Assembly (NCBI GenBank): GCA_964019425.1
Contig: OZ025782.1
Coordinates: 620,001-684,000 of the forward strand
Origin: Flectonema sp. DT1601
Taxonomy: Eukaryota > Euglenozoa > Diplonemea > Diplonemida > Diplonemidae
Reading direction: 5' to 3'
DNA length: 64,000 nt
The translations under genes were made by a program, and so were the position numbers. Below, piece after piece: positions 35,135 through 46,177 of the stretch. The notes beneath the pieces are model-generated. The model searched no databases. It worked only from the letters and a program-made list of their open reading frames with translations, and was not told the origin of the DNA. Each line of letters starts with the position of its first letter. Positions within the stretch are counted from its first letter, which is position 1.

Positions 35135-37975
35135 ATGAAGATCTTCCCCACAACAGCAGTACTGTTGGTAACATTGATATCGTGTGTGCAGTCGGCATGT
35201 GTGACTGATGCTGACTGTTGTTCTGGGACGTGTGTTGCTGAAGTTTGCTCATGTCCGAATGGATGGAATGGACAACAGTGCTGTGAATTATCTCCATCAG
35301 ATGAACCACACCAGGTTATTAGTATTAGTGGAAAACGTGTGTACGGAATGGGAATTGGGTACGGATTCCCATTTAATATTATGTACACCACTTCCTTTGA
35401 TGATGTTACAAACAGACCATTCGTGTTTGAAGGTGTTGCGTCTTACGCATACTATATGAGACCAAACTTTGTTGGAAACAGTGACCGTCCTTTTATGGCA
35501 ATTGATTCTGCGAGTGAACCGTCTCTGTTCAAAGGAAGTACTGGATACAATATGTTGGTGACCATACCAGAAAACGGTGAAGGAAGTAAATGCACTACCA
35601 GAGTAGTATTGGCTTCAACTGGTAGAGGAACACTTGATGCAGACAACTGGAATACTCCTTGGATATTAAACAGAACTAGAAACGTTATCCCGACTTCATC
35701 TTGTATTATGTCGCCAACTTATCAAACTTATAATTCAATTCACTACATCGCTTATGCTGTATTTCCAGAGTCTGCTTTTACTGTTAATTACACCGCTTCG
35801 AAAAAAATTGGTATTGCCTCTAGTCCAACTGCTGAAGGTCCATACACAGTCCTTACTGAGGATATTGGTGTTGAGGGTTGGCAACCAAAATTAATTGCAA
35901 ATGGAAAGAAGATAACATTATTATTACACACCTCCAGTGGTATTATTGGAAGGTACTCTGTTGATGGTAAACAATGGTCGGCTAGCTTTGACCGAAGACC
36001 ATTGTTATCTTCTTCTTCTGGTAAATTCACTGACAGAATCGTATTGTATGTAGGTGACGAGGGATTGTTTTCATCTATGTTTGACGGTACTAAATATTTA
36101 GTTGTAAAACAATCTCTCGTGATGCCTTCAATCGAATCTGTTGAAAGTCAAACAAAGGCACTACCAATAACAACGAAGCCTTCGGGTACTAAATCTGTTA
36201 AGATGACATACATACATCCAGTCTGCAAACAGTTTAATGCTGTTAACTGGTACGAACCTTCTTGTTGGTCACCAGCTATGGTTCCAAGTGAACAAACTGC
36301 GGTTGTAGTCAAAGGAATTGACATTACAATTAACTCAACGAGTGTCATGGACTTACCGAAAAGGTGTTTATCACGTGTGTTCTCAATCCATTCTCTTGAA
36401 GTTTTAGGAGGTACGGTTACGATAATTGATGGTACTTTACAACTATTGGAGGATTCATCTATTGATTCCAGATCGGCTGTTTATATTAAAGCAACTGGAG
36501 ATACTTCATGTGCTAGAGGAGTAACAGATCCATTAAGAAATGATACCATCCAACAGTCTGGTAAACTGATGTCATGTGGACAACTTCTTGCTGGATTCTC
36601 ACCTCGTATATGTGGTGGTCACATACTTGTAAGTGGTAACCTGACTGTCTCAGGATTGTACGCTTCTCTGTTTTCAAGATCAACAGTATCAGTTGGAGGT
36701 AATCTGAACATCCAACAGGAAGGGTTCTTGTGGGGTGCGACAACTAACTTCGGAACTGTTAACACTGGAGTCATGTTCTGGCACACCGCTTTACTGAATG
36801 AAGGAACTGGTGTCTTGAACATTGGTAGTTCCGGCCCACTGAACTACGATGGATATCTGTCTGAAATACAAGTCAACCCTGCGATTAATAATTTCGGTAC
36901 CGCAGCCGTTACTGGTGGTCAAATTCTTGGATACAAAGGAGAAGTTGCCACATACATCGGTAAGTTTATTAACAATGTTGGTGCTAAGCTTCTTGTCTCT
37001 TCAGGTGTGGTGGTGGGACAGCGATGGAAAATCGACAACTTTGGTGACACGAAATTTGCAGCGGCATCACAGTATGGAACAACAGTAATCCACGGAGCAT
37101 TTAACAATTACGGTTCGATTCAAATTTCTAACAATGTAGCGTTCTCATACTACACTTGTCATGAGTGTCAAATGGTAGTCATGCCAAAGGCTCAGCTTAA
37201 TTTCATGGCATCGTCGAGACCAAGTAACCATTTGGTTGAAAGACTATCAAACCCAGGAAACGCTCTGTCTCGTATTGAAGTCTGCACAGATGGACTTTGT
37301 GACAAACATGCTTGTCCATATCCAATGGAAAGCCACACTCCTTGTACTACCTCTTCAGGTGTAATGGGAGTCCAAGCTTACAATAATATTGCTGATCAGT
37401 TTTGCTATGCTTGTGAAGTCGGTTCTTCCCTCGACCGCAGAATCTCATCTTCGGCTGCTAAGAGAGGAGAAGTTGGTAGCTCATCGACAAGTGATGATGA
37501 AAGAAATGTTGCGGCTCAGTCGGCACCAATAGAAAGCTCGTCCATTACAATCTCTAACGGGAGGTTTTCTGGAGGTGGTCGTGTAGTTTGCAGTGTCCCT
37601 GTTTACGTAAAGGGACACTCTGGACTACGCATGTCAGACGTTTCTTTATACAGCACTGTCGAGTATGGATTAGATGCTCTGAGTGGACATGGTCCAATCT
37701 CTGTTGAGAAGTCAGCTGTTCTATCGATCGGAATTAACAGTGTGTTGGCTAATTCTCATATCTCTGTTAAGTCTGGTGGAGTTCTTCATATTGATAGTCA
37801 CAGCGAAGTACGTGCTTTGAACACAACTATTATTGTTCCAAAAGGATCGGATATGCGGGTTGATGGAACATTGCATTTGGATGACTTTTCAAACTTTAAA
37901 GTTTGTGGTAAATCATCGGGTGTTGGTACCCTTCACTTCACATCAAACTCTGCTCACAACATAGATCGTTGTTAG
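35135..37975 (+). CDS. Secreted protein: EGF-like module, five-bladed-propeller-like domain and beta-helix
   Basis: 946 residues. A signal peptide covers about 1-20 (hydrophobic core VLLVTLISC). Next is a Cys-rich EGF-like module at 21-50 (CSCPNGWNGQQC). Residues of about 55-340 resemble GH43/GH32-type propellers: GIASSPTAEGPYTV is a typical blade, and GWQPKLI and YSVDGKQW follow. I cannot assign catalytic acids, so enzyme activity is not claimed. Residues of about 370-940 are a regular Gly/Asn/Ser-rich beta-strand repeat (ILVSGNLTVSGLY, VSVGGNLNIQQEG) like a right-handed beta-helix, interrupted by a Cys-rich and a Ser-rich insert. There is no C-terminal membrane span. Likely extracellular, perhaps carbohydrate-binding. 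Single exon, TAG stop. Confidence 0.75.
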   Translation: MKIFPTTAVLLVTLISCVQSACVTDADCCSGTCVAEVCSCPNGWNGQQCCELSPSDEPHQVISISGKRVYGMGIGYGFPFNIMYTTSFDDVTNRPFVFEGVASYAYYMRPNFVGNSDRPFMAIDSASEPSLFKGSTGYNMLVTIPENGEGSKCTTRVVLASTGRGTLDADNWNTPWILNRTRNVIPTSSCIMSPTYQTYNSIHYIAYAVFPESAFTVNYTASKKIGIASSPTAEGPYTVLTEDIGVEGWQPKLIANGKKITLLLHTSSGIIGRYSVDGKQWSASFDRRPLLSSSSGKFTDRIVLYVGDEGLFSSMFDGTKYLVVKQSLVMPSIESVESQTKALPITTKPSGTKSVKMTYIHPVCKQFNAVNWYEPSCWSPAMVPSEQTAVVVKGIDITINSTSVMDLPKRCLSRVFSIHSLEVLGGTVTIIDGTLQLLEDSSIDSRSAVYIKATGDTSCARGVTDPLRNDTIQQSGKLMSCGQLLAGFSPRICGGHILVSGNLTVSGLYASLFSRSTVSVGGNLNIQQEGFLWGATTNFGTVNTGVMFWHTALLNEGTGVLNIGSSGPLNYDGYLSEIQVNPAINNFGTAAVTGGQILGYKGEVATYIGKFINNVGAKLLVSSGVVVGQRWKIDNFGDTKFAAASQYGTTVIHGAFNNYGSIQISNNVAFSYYTCHECQMVVMPKAQLNFMASSRPSNHLVERLSNPGNALSRIEVCTDGLCDKHACPYPMESHTPCTTSSGVMGVQAYNNIADQFCYACEVGSSLDRRISSSAAKRGEVGSSSTSDDERNVAAQSAPIESSSITISNGRFSGGGRVVCSVPVYVKGHSGLRMSDVSLYSTVEYGLDALSGHGPISVEKSAVLSIGINSVLANSHISVKSGGVLHIDSHSEVRALNTTIIVPKGSDMRVDGTLHLDDFSNFKVCGKSSGVGTLHFTSNSAHNIDRC

Positions 37976-39300
37976 TGAACTGGAGTGTTGAAATAAAGAA
38001 CTATTTTTTTTTTTTATTTCTTTTTGTTGACAAAATTTTCAAAAATAATTAAACAAAACCGCGCACAATTATTTGTGAGGTATGATGCTTTCATTCTTTT
38101 GTTCCTCTTCCCTTCCCTTCCCTTCCCTTTTTTTGATTTTAAATTTTTTATTTTTATTTGTACCAACAACAAATGATGCTGCAGCACCAAAAAAATAATA
38201 ATGTTTTGCTCAACTTGGAGCTCCATCTGTTGGTAATTTAGTTTCCCTTTGATCTGGTGATCCAACAGTTGTACTCAAAATTCCTTTTGTATTTATATGA
38301 AAGGAAATCAACTGTCTTATTCACTTCCTCACTATTTCCTTTTTCAGAATATTTAATTGTCGTCGCTGTCTTCAATTCAAATCAAGACAAAGCTTCATTG
38401 CTAGACGCTTAAATCTCCAAAGCTTGTGCGAATAGTCTCTCTGTTTGCTTTCTATATTTGCATTGACGCCCATTTCGGTTATTCCTATACTGGAACCAAT
38501 GTGTGTGATGGTAGAGGATTTCGTGTAGACGTGGTCTTCTTTCCTTAAAAAAAGCTATCTTTTTTTTTTTAAAAAAGAAAGTTATTTTAATGTATTGCCA
38601 GAGGGGGGGGGTAGCTAAAAATGCAGTATCGAATTACCCCGTATTATCTTTGACAACGATTTCTGGATACTTATATAGCTAATTATTTTAGTTATGTACG
38701 GATGTAGTGCGTTATCTTTGCTTTTTTTTTTAGCTGCTGTTTTAAAAATGAAACATAATCTTCTGTAAAGTTTATTAGTGTTTCTACATTGTCAAAACCG
38801 TCACTTCCCTATTATCTTTTACGGCAATGAGATGAATGGTTGGCTTATTTACAGACATTTAGACATTGTATTGCAATTGAGCTTTCTCTTGCCTGTTATT
38901 GTTTTTCTGAGTTAGGCCGTTCCATAATCTCGTAGCAAGTAGAAGGTAACGTGCTATTTTCCCTCCTTCCTTCCTTCCTTCCTTTTACTATTATTCTTCA
39001 GTCAAAAAATACTTTTGATGTTAATTTCTTTTTGTATTAATACCTAAAGTTGTTTACTTGATGAGTTTTGCAATTGTAAAAGTTTTTTCACTCCTCTTCC
39101 TTCCCAGATTATCTCCCAACTAACCACGGCATAAGGCATCCTTAGTCGTGGTGTGTCTCCTTCCAAACGCAATAAACTTATATCACTGAAATGACAAACC
39201 TTGAGAGCAGAATAGTACTTCAAGGTTATGCATGAAGATTCTCACGATACTTGTGAGATTTCTACATTTTGAATAAAACAATTGGAGAATAACATATTTG

Positions 39301-39343
39301 ATATTCACAAAAATTAAGTTATAAACTTAATTTCTGTGAATAT
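39301..39343. repeat. 20-bp inverted repeat (hairpin) with 3-nt loop
   Basis: Arms 39301-39320 and 39324-39343 are complementary except for one mismatch, with loop ATA. Unlike other inverted repeats here it is not built of homopolymers, so it is unlikely to be chance. It could be a transcribed hairpin, a terminator-like element or the relic of a small foldback element. Confidence 0.85.
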
Positions 39344-39757
39344 TACGTCGTTTCTTTATCAAAACAACGTGAATTATGTAACTCTCTGACGTTAAGATTG
39401 AATTATTTTCTTAAATAAGTGATTATTGATTAATTTTTTTTTTTTTAAAAAAAAAAATACGTTTTATTTCTGTCTCAGGGATTACATTACGATTTAAACG
39501 ATTACTTCGAAATAACTCGATTTCGTACTGCAAAAAGATAAATTAGTAAAAAAACATTAATCATATTGTGGAGTCTTTTACAACATTTACAGATTTTTGT
39601 AAAAAGAAATGTTTTTTTTTTTTTTTCATATTTGATGAAGACAAACAGATAATGATTAATTACCCCTGCTGAGTTGATTGTTAAATCCTTCTTTCATACC
39701 ACGCCGGTGATTCATTGTTGTTTAGTCATATATGTTGCATAACTCAGACATATGAAA

Positions 39758-39797
<40 letters not shown>

Positions 39798-39855
39798 GAT
39801 GTTTAGCTTTATCCTCTCTGAGAGCAAACTGAAAGAAGATTCCAATTTCTGCATG

Positions 39856-39897
39856 TTAGACTTATTCTTTCGAGCGTTAGAATTATTCTTTCGAGCC
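39856..39897 (+). repeat. Two tandem 21-nt copies
   Basis: TTAGA(C/A)TTATTCTTTCGAGC(G/C) occurs twice head to tail at 39856-39876 and 39877-39897, and the start of a third copy (TTAGA) follows. Confidence 0.85.
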
Positions 39898-40289
39898 TTA
39901 GAAAAAACCTTTCAGTGAGATTTCCCCCCCCCTTAAAATATGAATTCTCCCAAAATCATATTAGGACAGCTTGTTGTGCGCTAGCAAAGTAATTTTCGTC
40001 GAGTGTGTGTTGTTTAGTTAATGATATCTATTTAAGTTATCTTTGTACCTCGTTGAGCGCAAAACAGAACCCTGTCTCGGGAGATCCATCATACCCGTAC
40101 GCTATATCGAACTCGCGTACAATCATATGCAATATGAACAAATAGTCTTGGTTTCTTTCCCCTTTCCCGTTTACTCCTTTATCCAGAAGCAATTCGTTGT
40201 TTCAACACTGTTTTTAGTAAAGAAGGTTATTGTTATTTTATAAATTATTTTATTTACAGAAATTCTGATAAGTAAATAAGTCTGCAAAT

Positions 40290-41348
40290 ATGACGAAGTC
40301 AACACCTCAAAAGAAAGTTTTCAAGAAGACACCAGAACCTGTATTCAAGAAAACTATTGTTTCACCGGTTAAGAGGAAGATTGTCGTCAGTAAGTTGAAG
40401 AAGAGAGAAGTGCAACCAACTTCTTCTATCGAACAAACAAAGGTATTGGTTGACACTTTGCAAGACAGCACAAATTACGTTGAGAGAATTGCACATGCTG
40501 AAGTGCTTGCTGCAAAACAGCAAAAAATTATAAACACTTTGCAGACTGAGGTCGATGAGATCAAGAAAAGCTCAAAAAAGAGGAAGCAGGAAGCCGAACT
40601 AATTGGAATCATCCGCCTGGACGACGGACTCGATCATTCTGACATGGCAGTCCCGGGTGATATTGTTCAGGATTCAACTTTCTCATTTAAGACTGAACAA
40701 GTTGTTTGTAAAGGACTCACTCTTGAAGTCGCTAAGGATGCTATTTCGAAGTCCAAGAAAACAGCTCACGGCACGCGCATCGCCGTACCTCCTGCAATAA
40801 AGAAGAATCTGGAGAAATGTGTAAGAAGACTTGAAAAAGATGGCGTTCTCGGTATCACTGGTGACTCTGGTTTCTTGCAATACTACCAGGACTGTGTTGG
40901 AAACATGACTGACCTTCCAGTCTTCCTCTCAAGTTTAATGCAGTGCGGTGCCCTCGCCACTGCATACCAATCGGATGAGAAGATTCTTGTTTTGACAGCA
41001 GACAGTGCAATCTTGGATCAGCAAACTATGTTAAAGTTGCTTGATGCGATTCACTTAGAGGCAAGTGTCGCTCCAAGATTTCATATTCTTGGGTGTCAAG
41101 ACATCCCTGGCCTTGATGATCTCATGAAGGGAAAGGACGTGTATCTTCCTCAAATCTCACAGTCGCTTGTTCACTTAGTCCAGAAAGAGATTACTAAGCA
41201 CCCGGATATCAAAGCAATGTTGTTGGAGTGTACTGAACTTCCAACATTTGGTGACGCTCTCAGGGAGGAGTTCAATATGCCAGTGTTCGATGCTGTTACT
41301 CTTATTAATCACTTTCACTCATCGAAGATGGATAATCCACGTTACTAG
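40290..41348 (+). CDS. Asp/Glu racemase-fold protein with basic N-terminal extension, copy 1
   Basis: 352 residues. About 1-100 is Lys-rich (KKVFKKTPEP, VKRKIVVSKLKKREV) and then coiled coil. From about 105 on it matches the Asp/Glu/hydantoin racemase superfamily: PGDI...STFSFKTEQVVCKG corresponds to the GD(I)GN..TF.FPV segment, followed by GITGDSGFLQYYQ, LPVFLSSLMQ, LVLTADS, and LLECTELPTFGDALRE...PVFDAVTLINHF. The second catalytic cysteine (ECTE) is present, but the first, normally in T(S/N)CGF, is Ser here (GDSGF). It may therefore be a non-racemising enzyme or a structural/binding protein. Its last 800 bases are almost identical to copy 2, while the N-terminal halves differ. The start lies 30 nt after TTTATTTACAG. 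Confidence 0.85.
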   Translation: MTKSTPQKKVFKKTPEPVFKKTIVSPVKRKIVVSKLKKREVQPTSSIEQTKVLVDTLQDSTNYVERIAHAEVLAAKQQKIINTLQTEVDEIKKSSKKRKQEAELIGIIRLDDGLDHSDMAVPGDIVQDSTFSFKTEQVVCKGLTLEVAKDAISKSKKTAHGTRIAVPPAIKKNLEKCVRRLEKDGVLGITGDSGFLQYYQDCVGNMTDLPVFLSSLMQCGALATAYQSDEKILVLTADSAILDQQTMLKLLDAIHLEASVAPRFHILGCQDIPGLDDLMKGKDVYLPQISQSLVHLVQKEITKHPDIKAMLLECTELPTFGDALREEFNMPVFDAVTLINHFHSSKMDNPRY

Positions 41349-42659
41349 ATCGGAACCAAACGACAATTTACGTTATATTGTCCTAGAAAAAAGAAATGCA
41401 AATCTGCATATAAAAAACAGGAAGAAAAAAAGAATAACGAACGCAGCAAAAATGGAAGAAATGTTCGTTCTGTTCATGTATGGATGTGCATAGAGAAATG
41501 TAAGTAAATAAACAATGATACGAAAAAAAAAAAAAAATAGTAATGAACGAAGAAAACGAAATCAATATATCGCTTCGTATTCTAGAACACGAGACAGTCC
41601 TGCTGTGTTCTTGGCATGTTCCACTCTGTATTTTTTACCCTCTTTTCCCCCCCCTGTTCTCAACACTAACATTGCCTTTACTCACTGTATCTAAAACTGG
41701 TGCTAAATTATCGTTATGTTGTTTATGATACAATACATTTGTATTTTACGTACAAATCAAACAGTTAACCCCCCCCCTGTTCTCAATTTCCCCCAAACGA
41801 TTACCAATTTCAAATACAAATGAGAATTACTCCCATAACAATTTTCATTAGTTTTTACTGGAAAAAAAAAAAAAAAAAAAAAAAAAAAATAACCGCAAAA
41901 AAAAAAAAAAAAAGATATCCCTTTAATCAATCAATAAGACTTAAAGATTGAGACTGGGATTAACTTCTGAGGTTCAACGTGGGGGGGGTTCGTAGGTATA
42001 CACGGAAAATTGAAACTTTCCCTTGATAGTATGTGTGGATCAACTTCACTTCTATCTCATACCATTAGAGTTGAAGAGTTCGTGTCAGAGATATTCATCC
42101 CAATGCCAGTTTCAGTTTGCCAAAACAATTTTTGTGAGCCAGAGCGCCACAATAAGATTGTTAGCAATGTGGCTGCTGTTGGCCGATACTTATTTATGGG
42201 GGAAAAAAATAAAAAAAAAAAATAAAATAAAAGTAGTACGCTTTCTTTTTTTCCTTTTCATTTTTTGTTTCCTCTTTTCAACACTAATGTGTGACTTTTT
42301 CGTTATTCTGTTAATAACCTCCTCCTGTTGTATTTTATGGGTTATATTGATGTTTTATTTTATTTTTTTACTTTGTTTTTCCTAAACGTTCGTTGTTCTG
42401 AACGGTTAGCCTTTTTTTTCGATCGAATTACCCAACGATTAGCAGCTGCTATCATGTAGGTGAATTTAAAAATAAAATAAACAAAACGGACATGTCCCGT
42501 TGCTTCAATTCTACATTACAGTTTTTGCATACAATAAAATGAGCAATAATATCGCACAGCTTTCCATTATGAAGCGAGAATCTTTTTTTTTTTTTTTTTT
42601 GAGAGCTTTTTAGCTTACATTGTCCCATAGTCTAAACACGCAACAAAAACTAAAAAAAA
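41349..42659. other. Spacer between the racemase-like paralogues
   Basis: No gene is seen. Poly-A runs near 41523-41537 and 41861-41889, C-runs near 41647-41655 and 41769-41777, G-run at about 41981-41988, and poly-T at about 42582-42600. It bears no resemblance to the spacer downstream of copy 2, so the duplication does not include flanking DNA. Confidence 0.6.
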
Positions 42660-43748
42660 ATGGCAAAATCGACACCGCAAACGAGGGTTGCAAAGCAGCC
42701 TGCCAAGAAGACTCGCATTCCGGAGCCTACAAAGCCGGTAAAGACTGCTGTAGTTGTAAAGAAGGCAGCAAAGGTTACTGTGAGTAAGTTGAAGAAGAAC
42801 GAGCCTGCAGCAAAGCCTGCTTCCACAATTAACAAAACCAAAGAATTGGTTATTCAATTAGAGGAGAGTGAGAACATTGATCAAAGAATTGCGCATGCCA
42901 ATGAACTCGGTGCAAGACAAGCTGCGATAATAAACGAACTGCAGACTGAGATCGATGAGATCAAGAAAAGCTCAAAAAAGAGGAAGCAGGAAGCCGAACT
43001 AATTGGAATCATCCGCCTGGACGACGGACTCGATCATTCCGACATGGCAGTCCCGGGTGATATTGTTGAGGATTCAACTTTCTCATTTAAGACTGAACAA
43101 GTTGTTTGTAAAGGACTCACTCTTGAAGTCGCTAAGGATGCTATTTCGAAGTCCAAGAAAACAGCTCACGGCACGCGCATCGCCGTACCTCCTGCAATAA
43201 AGAAGAATCTGGAGAAATGTGTAAGAAGACTTGAAAAAGATGGCGTGCTCGGTATCACTGGTGACTCTGGTTTCTTGCAATACTACCAGGACTGTGTTGG
43301 AAACATGACTGACCTTCCAGTCTTCCTCTCAAGTTTAATGCAGTGCGGTGCCCTCGCCACTGCATACCAATCGGATGAGAAGATTCTTGTTTTGACAGCA
43401 GACAGTACAATCTTGGATCAGCAAACTATGTTAAAGTTGCTTGATGCGATTCACTTAGAGGCAAGTGCCGCTCCAAGATTTCATATTCTTGGGTGTCAAG
43501 ACATCCCTGGCCTTGATGATCTCATGAAGGGAAAGGACGTGTATCTTCCTCAAATCTCACAGTCGCTTGTTCACTTAGTCCAGAAAGAGATTACTAAGCA
43601 CCCGGATATCAGAGCAATGTTGTTGGAGTGTACTGAACTTCCAACATTTGGTGACGCTCTCAGGGAGGAGTTCAATATGCCAGTGTTCGATGCTGTTACT
43701 CTTATTAATCACTTTCACTCATCGAAGATGGATAATCCACGTTACTAG
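42660..43748 (+). CDS. Asp/Glu racemase-fold protein with basic N-terminal extension, copy 2
   Basis: 362 residues, paralogue of the gene 2.4 kb upstream, with the same layout: a basic Lys/Pro/Ala-rich region of about 65 residues, a coiled coil (about 65-105), then the racemase fold. It carries the same GDSGF in place of the first catalytic cysteine motif and the same ECTELP second motif. From about 42951 to the stop, the DNA matches copy 1 at an exact offset of 2400 with about seven single-base differences, whereas the N-terminal parts are only loosely similar. That pattern indicates gene conversion rather than a fresh whole-gene duplication. Acceptor-like AG at 42629-42630. Confidence 0.85.
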   Translation: MAKSTPQTRVAKQPAKKTRIPEPTKPVKTAVVVKKAAKVTVSKLKKNEPAAKPASTINKTKELVIQLEESENIDQRIAHANELGARQAAIINELQTEIDEIKKSSKKRKQEAELIGIIRLDDGLDHSDMAVPGDIVEDSTFSFKTEQVVCKGLTLEVAKDAISKSKKTAHGTRIAVPPAIKKNLEKCVRRLEKDGVLGITGDSGFLQYYQDCVGNMTDLPVFLSSLMQCGALATAYQSDEKILVLTADSTILDQQTMLKLLDAIHLEASAAPRFHILGCQDIPGLDDLMKGKDVYLPQISQSLVHLVQKEITKHPDIRAMLLECTELPTFGDALREEFNMPVFDAVTLINHFHSSKMDNPRY

Positions 43749-44424
43749 ATTGCCATGTGTGGGGTTGTGCAGCGGACTCATCAAATATTTTCCTTTCTCT
43801 TTTGTTTTTCTTTCACCAATTGAGACTATGGACGCTAGCTGCGATTCGTTATACCACAGAAAGAAAAAGAAGTCTTGTGGCTGAGTAAAATTTTCTCGCA
43901 CTACTTGTGTATCATTTTATTCCCCTTGTCGTTTGTTTTTTTTTCTCTCTTGTTTTTTGCCGTGCGAATTCTTTGTTTTTTTTCACTTCCACCAACCTTA
44001 AGGAATGTGAAGTACAAAGTACCAAGCAATCGACTTTCTTTATCTTCGAACGACGTCAGTAAGCATGCAAGTTCTTCTTGGAAACTGAGAAGAAGTCTTG
44101 TTCGACTGATTGTTTCCCTGAAGTGTTGTGGGGTGTTCGTTGCTTCTTGCGGAGTTACTTACTATCGTGCGTCTGTGTTGTCTTGTTGGTTACGTTCTAG
44201 TTGAACTTTTTTTTTTTTTTTTTGATTTTTTATTGTTATCGGCAAGGTTACTCGCGCTGAGAAAAAAACTTTACGAAAAAAAAAAAAGAAAAAAAAACTC
44301 CTCAAAGACTCCAAAAATAATAAAGAAATAATTCTGAAAGAGGGAAAAAAAAAAAAAAAAAAATAATAAAAAAAATAAATCTACTTTTCTCTTTGGAGCA
44401 CTAAAAAAAAAAACAGTTTTATTA

Positions 44425-44425
<1 letters not shown>

Positions 44426-44484
<59 letters not shown>
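44426..44484. repeat. (ATT)n microsatellite
   Basis: About 19-20 uninterrupted ATT units followed by poly-T. Confidence 0.95.
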
Positions 44485-44485
<1 letters not shown>

Positions 44486-44610
44486 TTTTTTTTAAATTAA
44501 TTCTTTTTGGAGAAAAAAATGTGTTGTTGGTTTGAATTTCCTTTTTCACCTTCAGTCAGCTGTATCATAAATTACTAATTATTTACATTAGTTAACTTTT
44601 TGATACAATA

Positions 44611-44639
44611 CAGATATTTATGTTTACCATAAATATCTG
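44611..44639. repeat. Perfect 12-bp inverted repeat with 5-nt loop
   Basis: CAGATATTTATG (44611-44622), loop TTTAC, CATAAATATCTG (44628-44639). Like the hairpin at 39301, it lies in a long non-coding region of the same strand cluster. Confidence 0.9.
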
Positions 44640-44797
44640 AATAAATATGCTCAAACAATTGTCAAAGCTGTCACTCCCCTTGCATAAGGTAAAAAATGAA
44701 GAATGTTTGATACGTCCTTTCCGGCTCTCGCAGTCTGACAGGACAATTTTGCATTTTTTTTTTTCCACACAACTAAAAATAATCGCATGATTGGGAA

Positions 44798-44828
<31 letters not shown>

Positions 44829-46177
44829 GAAAAAAAAGGGGGAAATTAGACAATTGCCTGCTCTTTTTATCATGTTAATCGGTTTTTTAAAAAAACACCC
44901 ATCTCAAGTAGAGAAAAGTCTTGCAATATTCACAACGGGTCTGTTTGATGCAGTACGAACTTAGCAAGTCGTTTCATAGCTGCTACGTGAGCATCAAGCA
45001 GCCTGTTATATCTCTTTTTTTTCTTCTTTTTTTCTTTTTTTTTTTTTTTTTTGTGAGACTAATATTTACTTTGTGTATCATGGTTAATTAATCAGGATGA
45101 GCACTTTATCAAAGGGATCGGGAAACTTTTTTTTTCTTCTTTTTTTTTTTTTTCTTAAATACTACCGAACGATAAGAGACGTCCTTCTTTTTTAGGGAGT
45201 GTGGGATATGCAATGGAGAACGAACTGTTAAAAAAAAAAAACTGATTGTTCTAACTATCCTTCAGAAGACTTGAAAAAAGTTAAACAAAGATCTTGTTTA
45301 GCGAAGATTAAGACTTCATCACTTCTCATCCCTCACACTTCAAATCGACACAGCGTTCTTTCATCAGTCTTTTACCTCGTGAACTATCCTTTCTTGTTTC
45401 AGCTGTAGTTAATTTTTTTTTAATTTTTTAAACTTTTTTTTTTAATACTTTTTATTTTTATTTTTTTGCTAGTAAGGCTGGTTTTGCCATTGGAAAAAAA
45501 GTTAAAGTTAAATCAAACAATCGACTAAAAATATCTTCAGTCTTCCTCCAAAGACTGGTTACAAAAAAAAAAAAAAAAAAAAGAATTAAATCTCGGGTCC
45601 ATTTTTAAAACTAACTCACGTTGTTGTTGGTTAATCATACGTAAAAGGGAAATACCTTTTTTTTACGTTGTTGTTTTTTTTTCCTTTCTTTTTCTTGTTA
45701 TTTTAATTTTTTTTTATTTTTATTCATTTTCCCCCCTCGCCATTCCCTTCCCATTCTTTTATATCTTCGAGCGCTTTTCTTGGGCTGCGCAACTCTAACC
45801 ATTTGGGAGTCTTGCGTGGTTTCTGAGATTATGTAATTTGGACGCACTTAGCTAGTCTCGTCTCATTATTCACGGGCCCTGCGAAAATCAGGCCTCAGTC
45901 AGAAATAAACGTGATGTCTTAGTCCACAGCGACTAAACGAGAACAGAAAAAAAAAAAAAAAGTTTGACAAGGCTGAAACACACCTTCCCGTGTGTCTCTT
46001 TGTAACGAACCAAAAACCCATGTACTTCCTATTATCGCTCGATTCTTCTCACTACGCTAAAATTATTTTTTGTTGTGGCAGTACATTATTAAATGGTATT
46101 ACCCTCTATCATTATCTCCACAAGGTACAATTCAACAATAGTATTATTATAATGGTATCTATTTAGACGAATTCTGT

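Larger units (their letters stand above)
37976..40289. other. 2.3-kb intergenic region
   Basis: No coding gene is supported on either strand. It contains CCCTT and CTTCC microsatellites (near 38108-38127 and 38964-38983), a strong hairpin at 39301-39343, a T-run/A-run pair at 39434-39457, poly-T of about 35 at 39762-39796, and a 21-nt tandem duplication at 39856-39897. The probable acceptor of the next gene is AG 40258-40259. Confidence 0.6.
43749..46177. other. 2.4-kb intergenic region
   Basis: No coding gene is supported. It contains many poly-T and poly-A tracts, an (ATT)n microsatellite at about 44426-44484, and a perfect 12-bp hairpin at 44611-44639. The open frame at 43875-44204 has no recognisable domain and starts just after the upstream stop, so it is not called. 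The likely acceptor of the next gene is AG 46165-46166. Confidence 0.6.

Noticed and set aside
43875-44204. 109-codon open frame in the spacer after the second racemase-like gene
   Set aside because: Hydrophobic low-complexity translation of T-rich DNA, no domain and no convincing leader.
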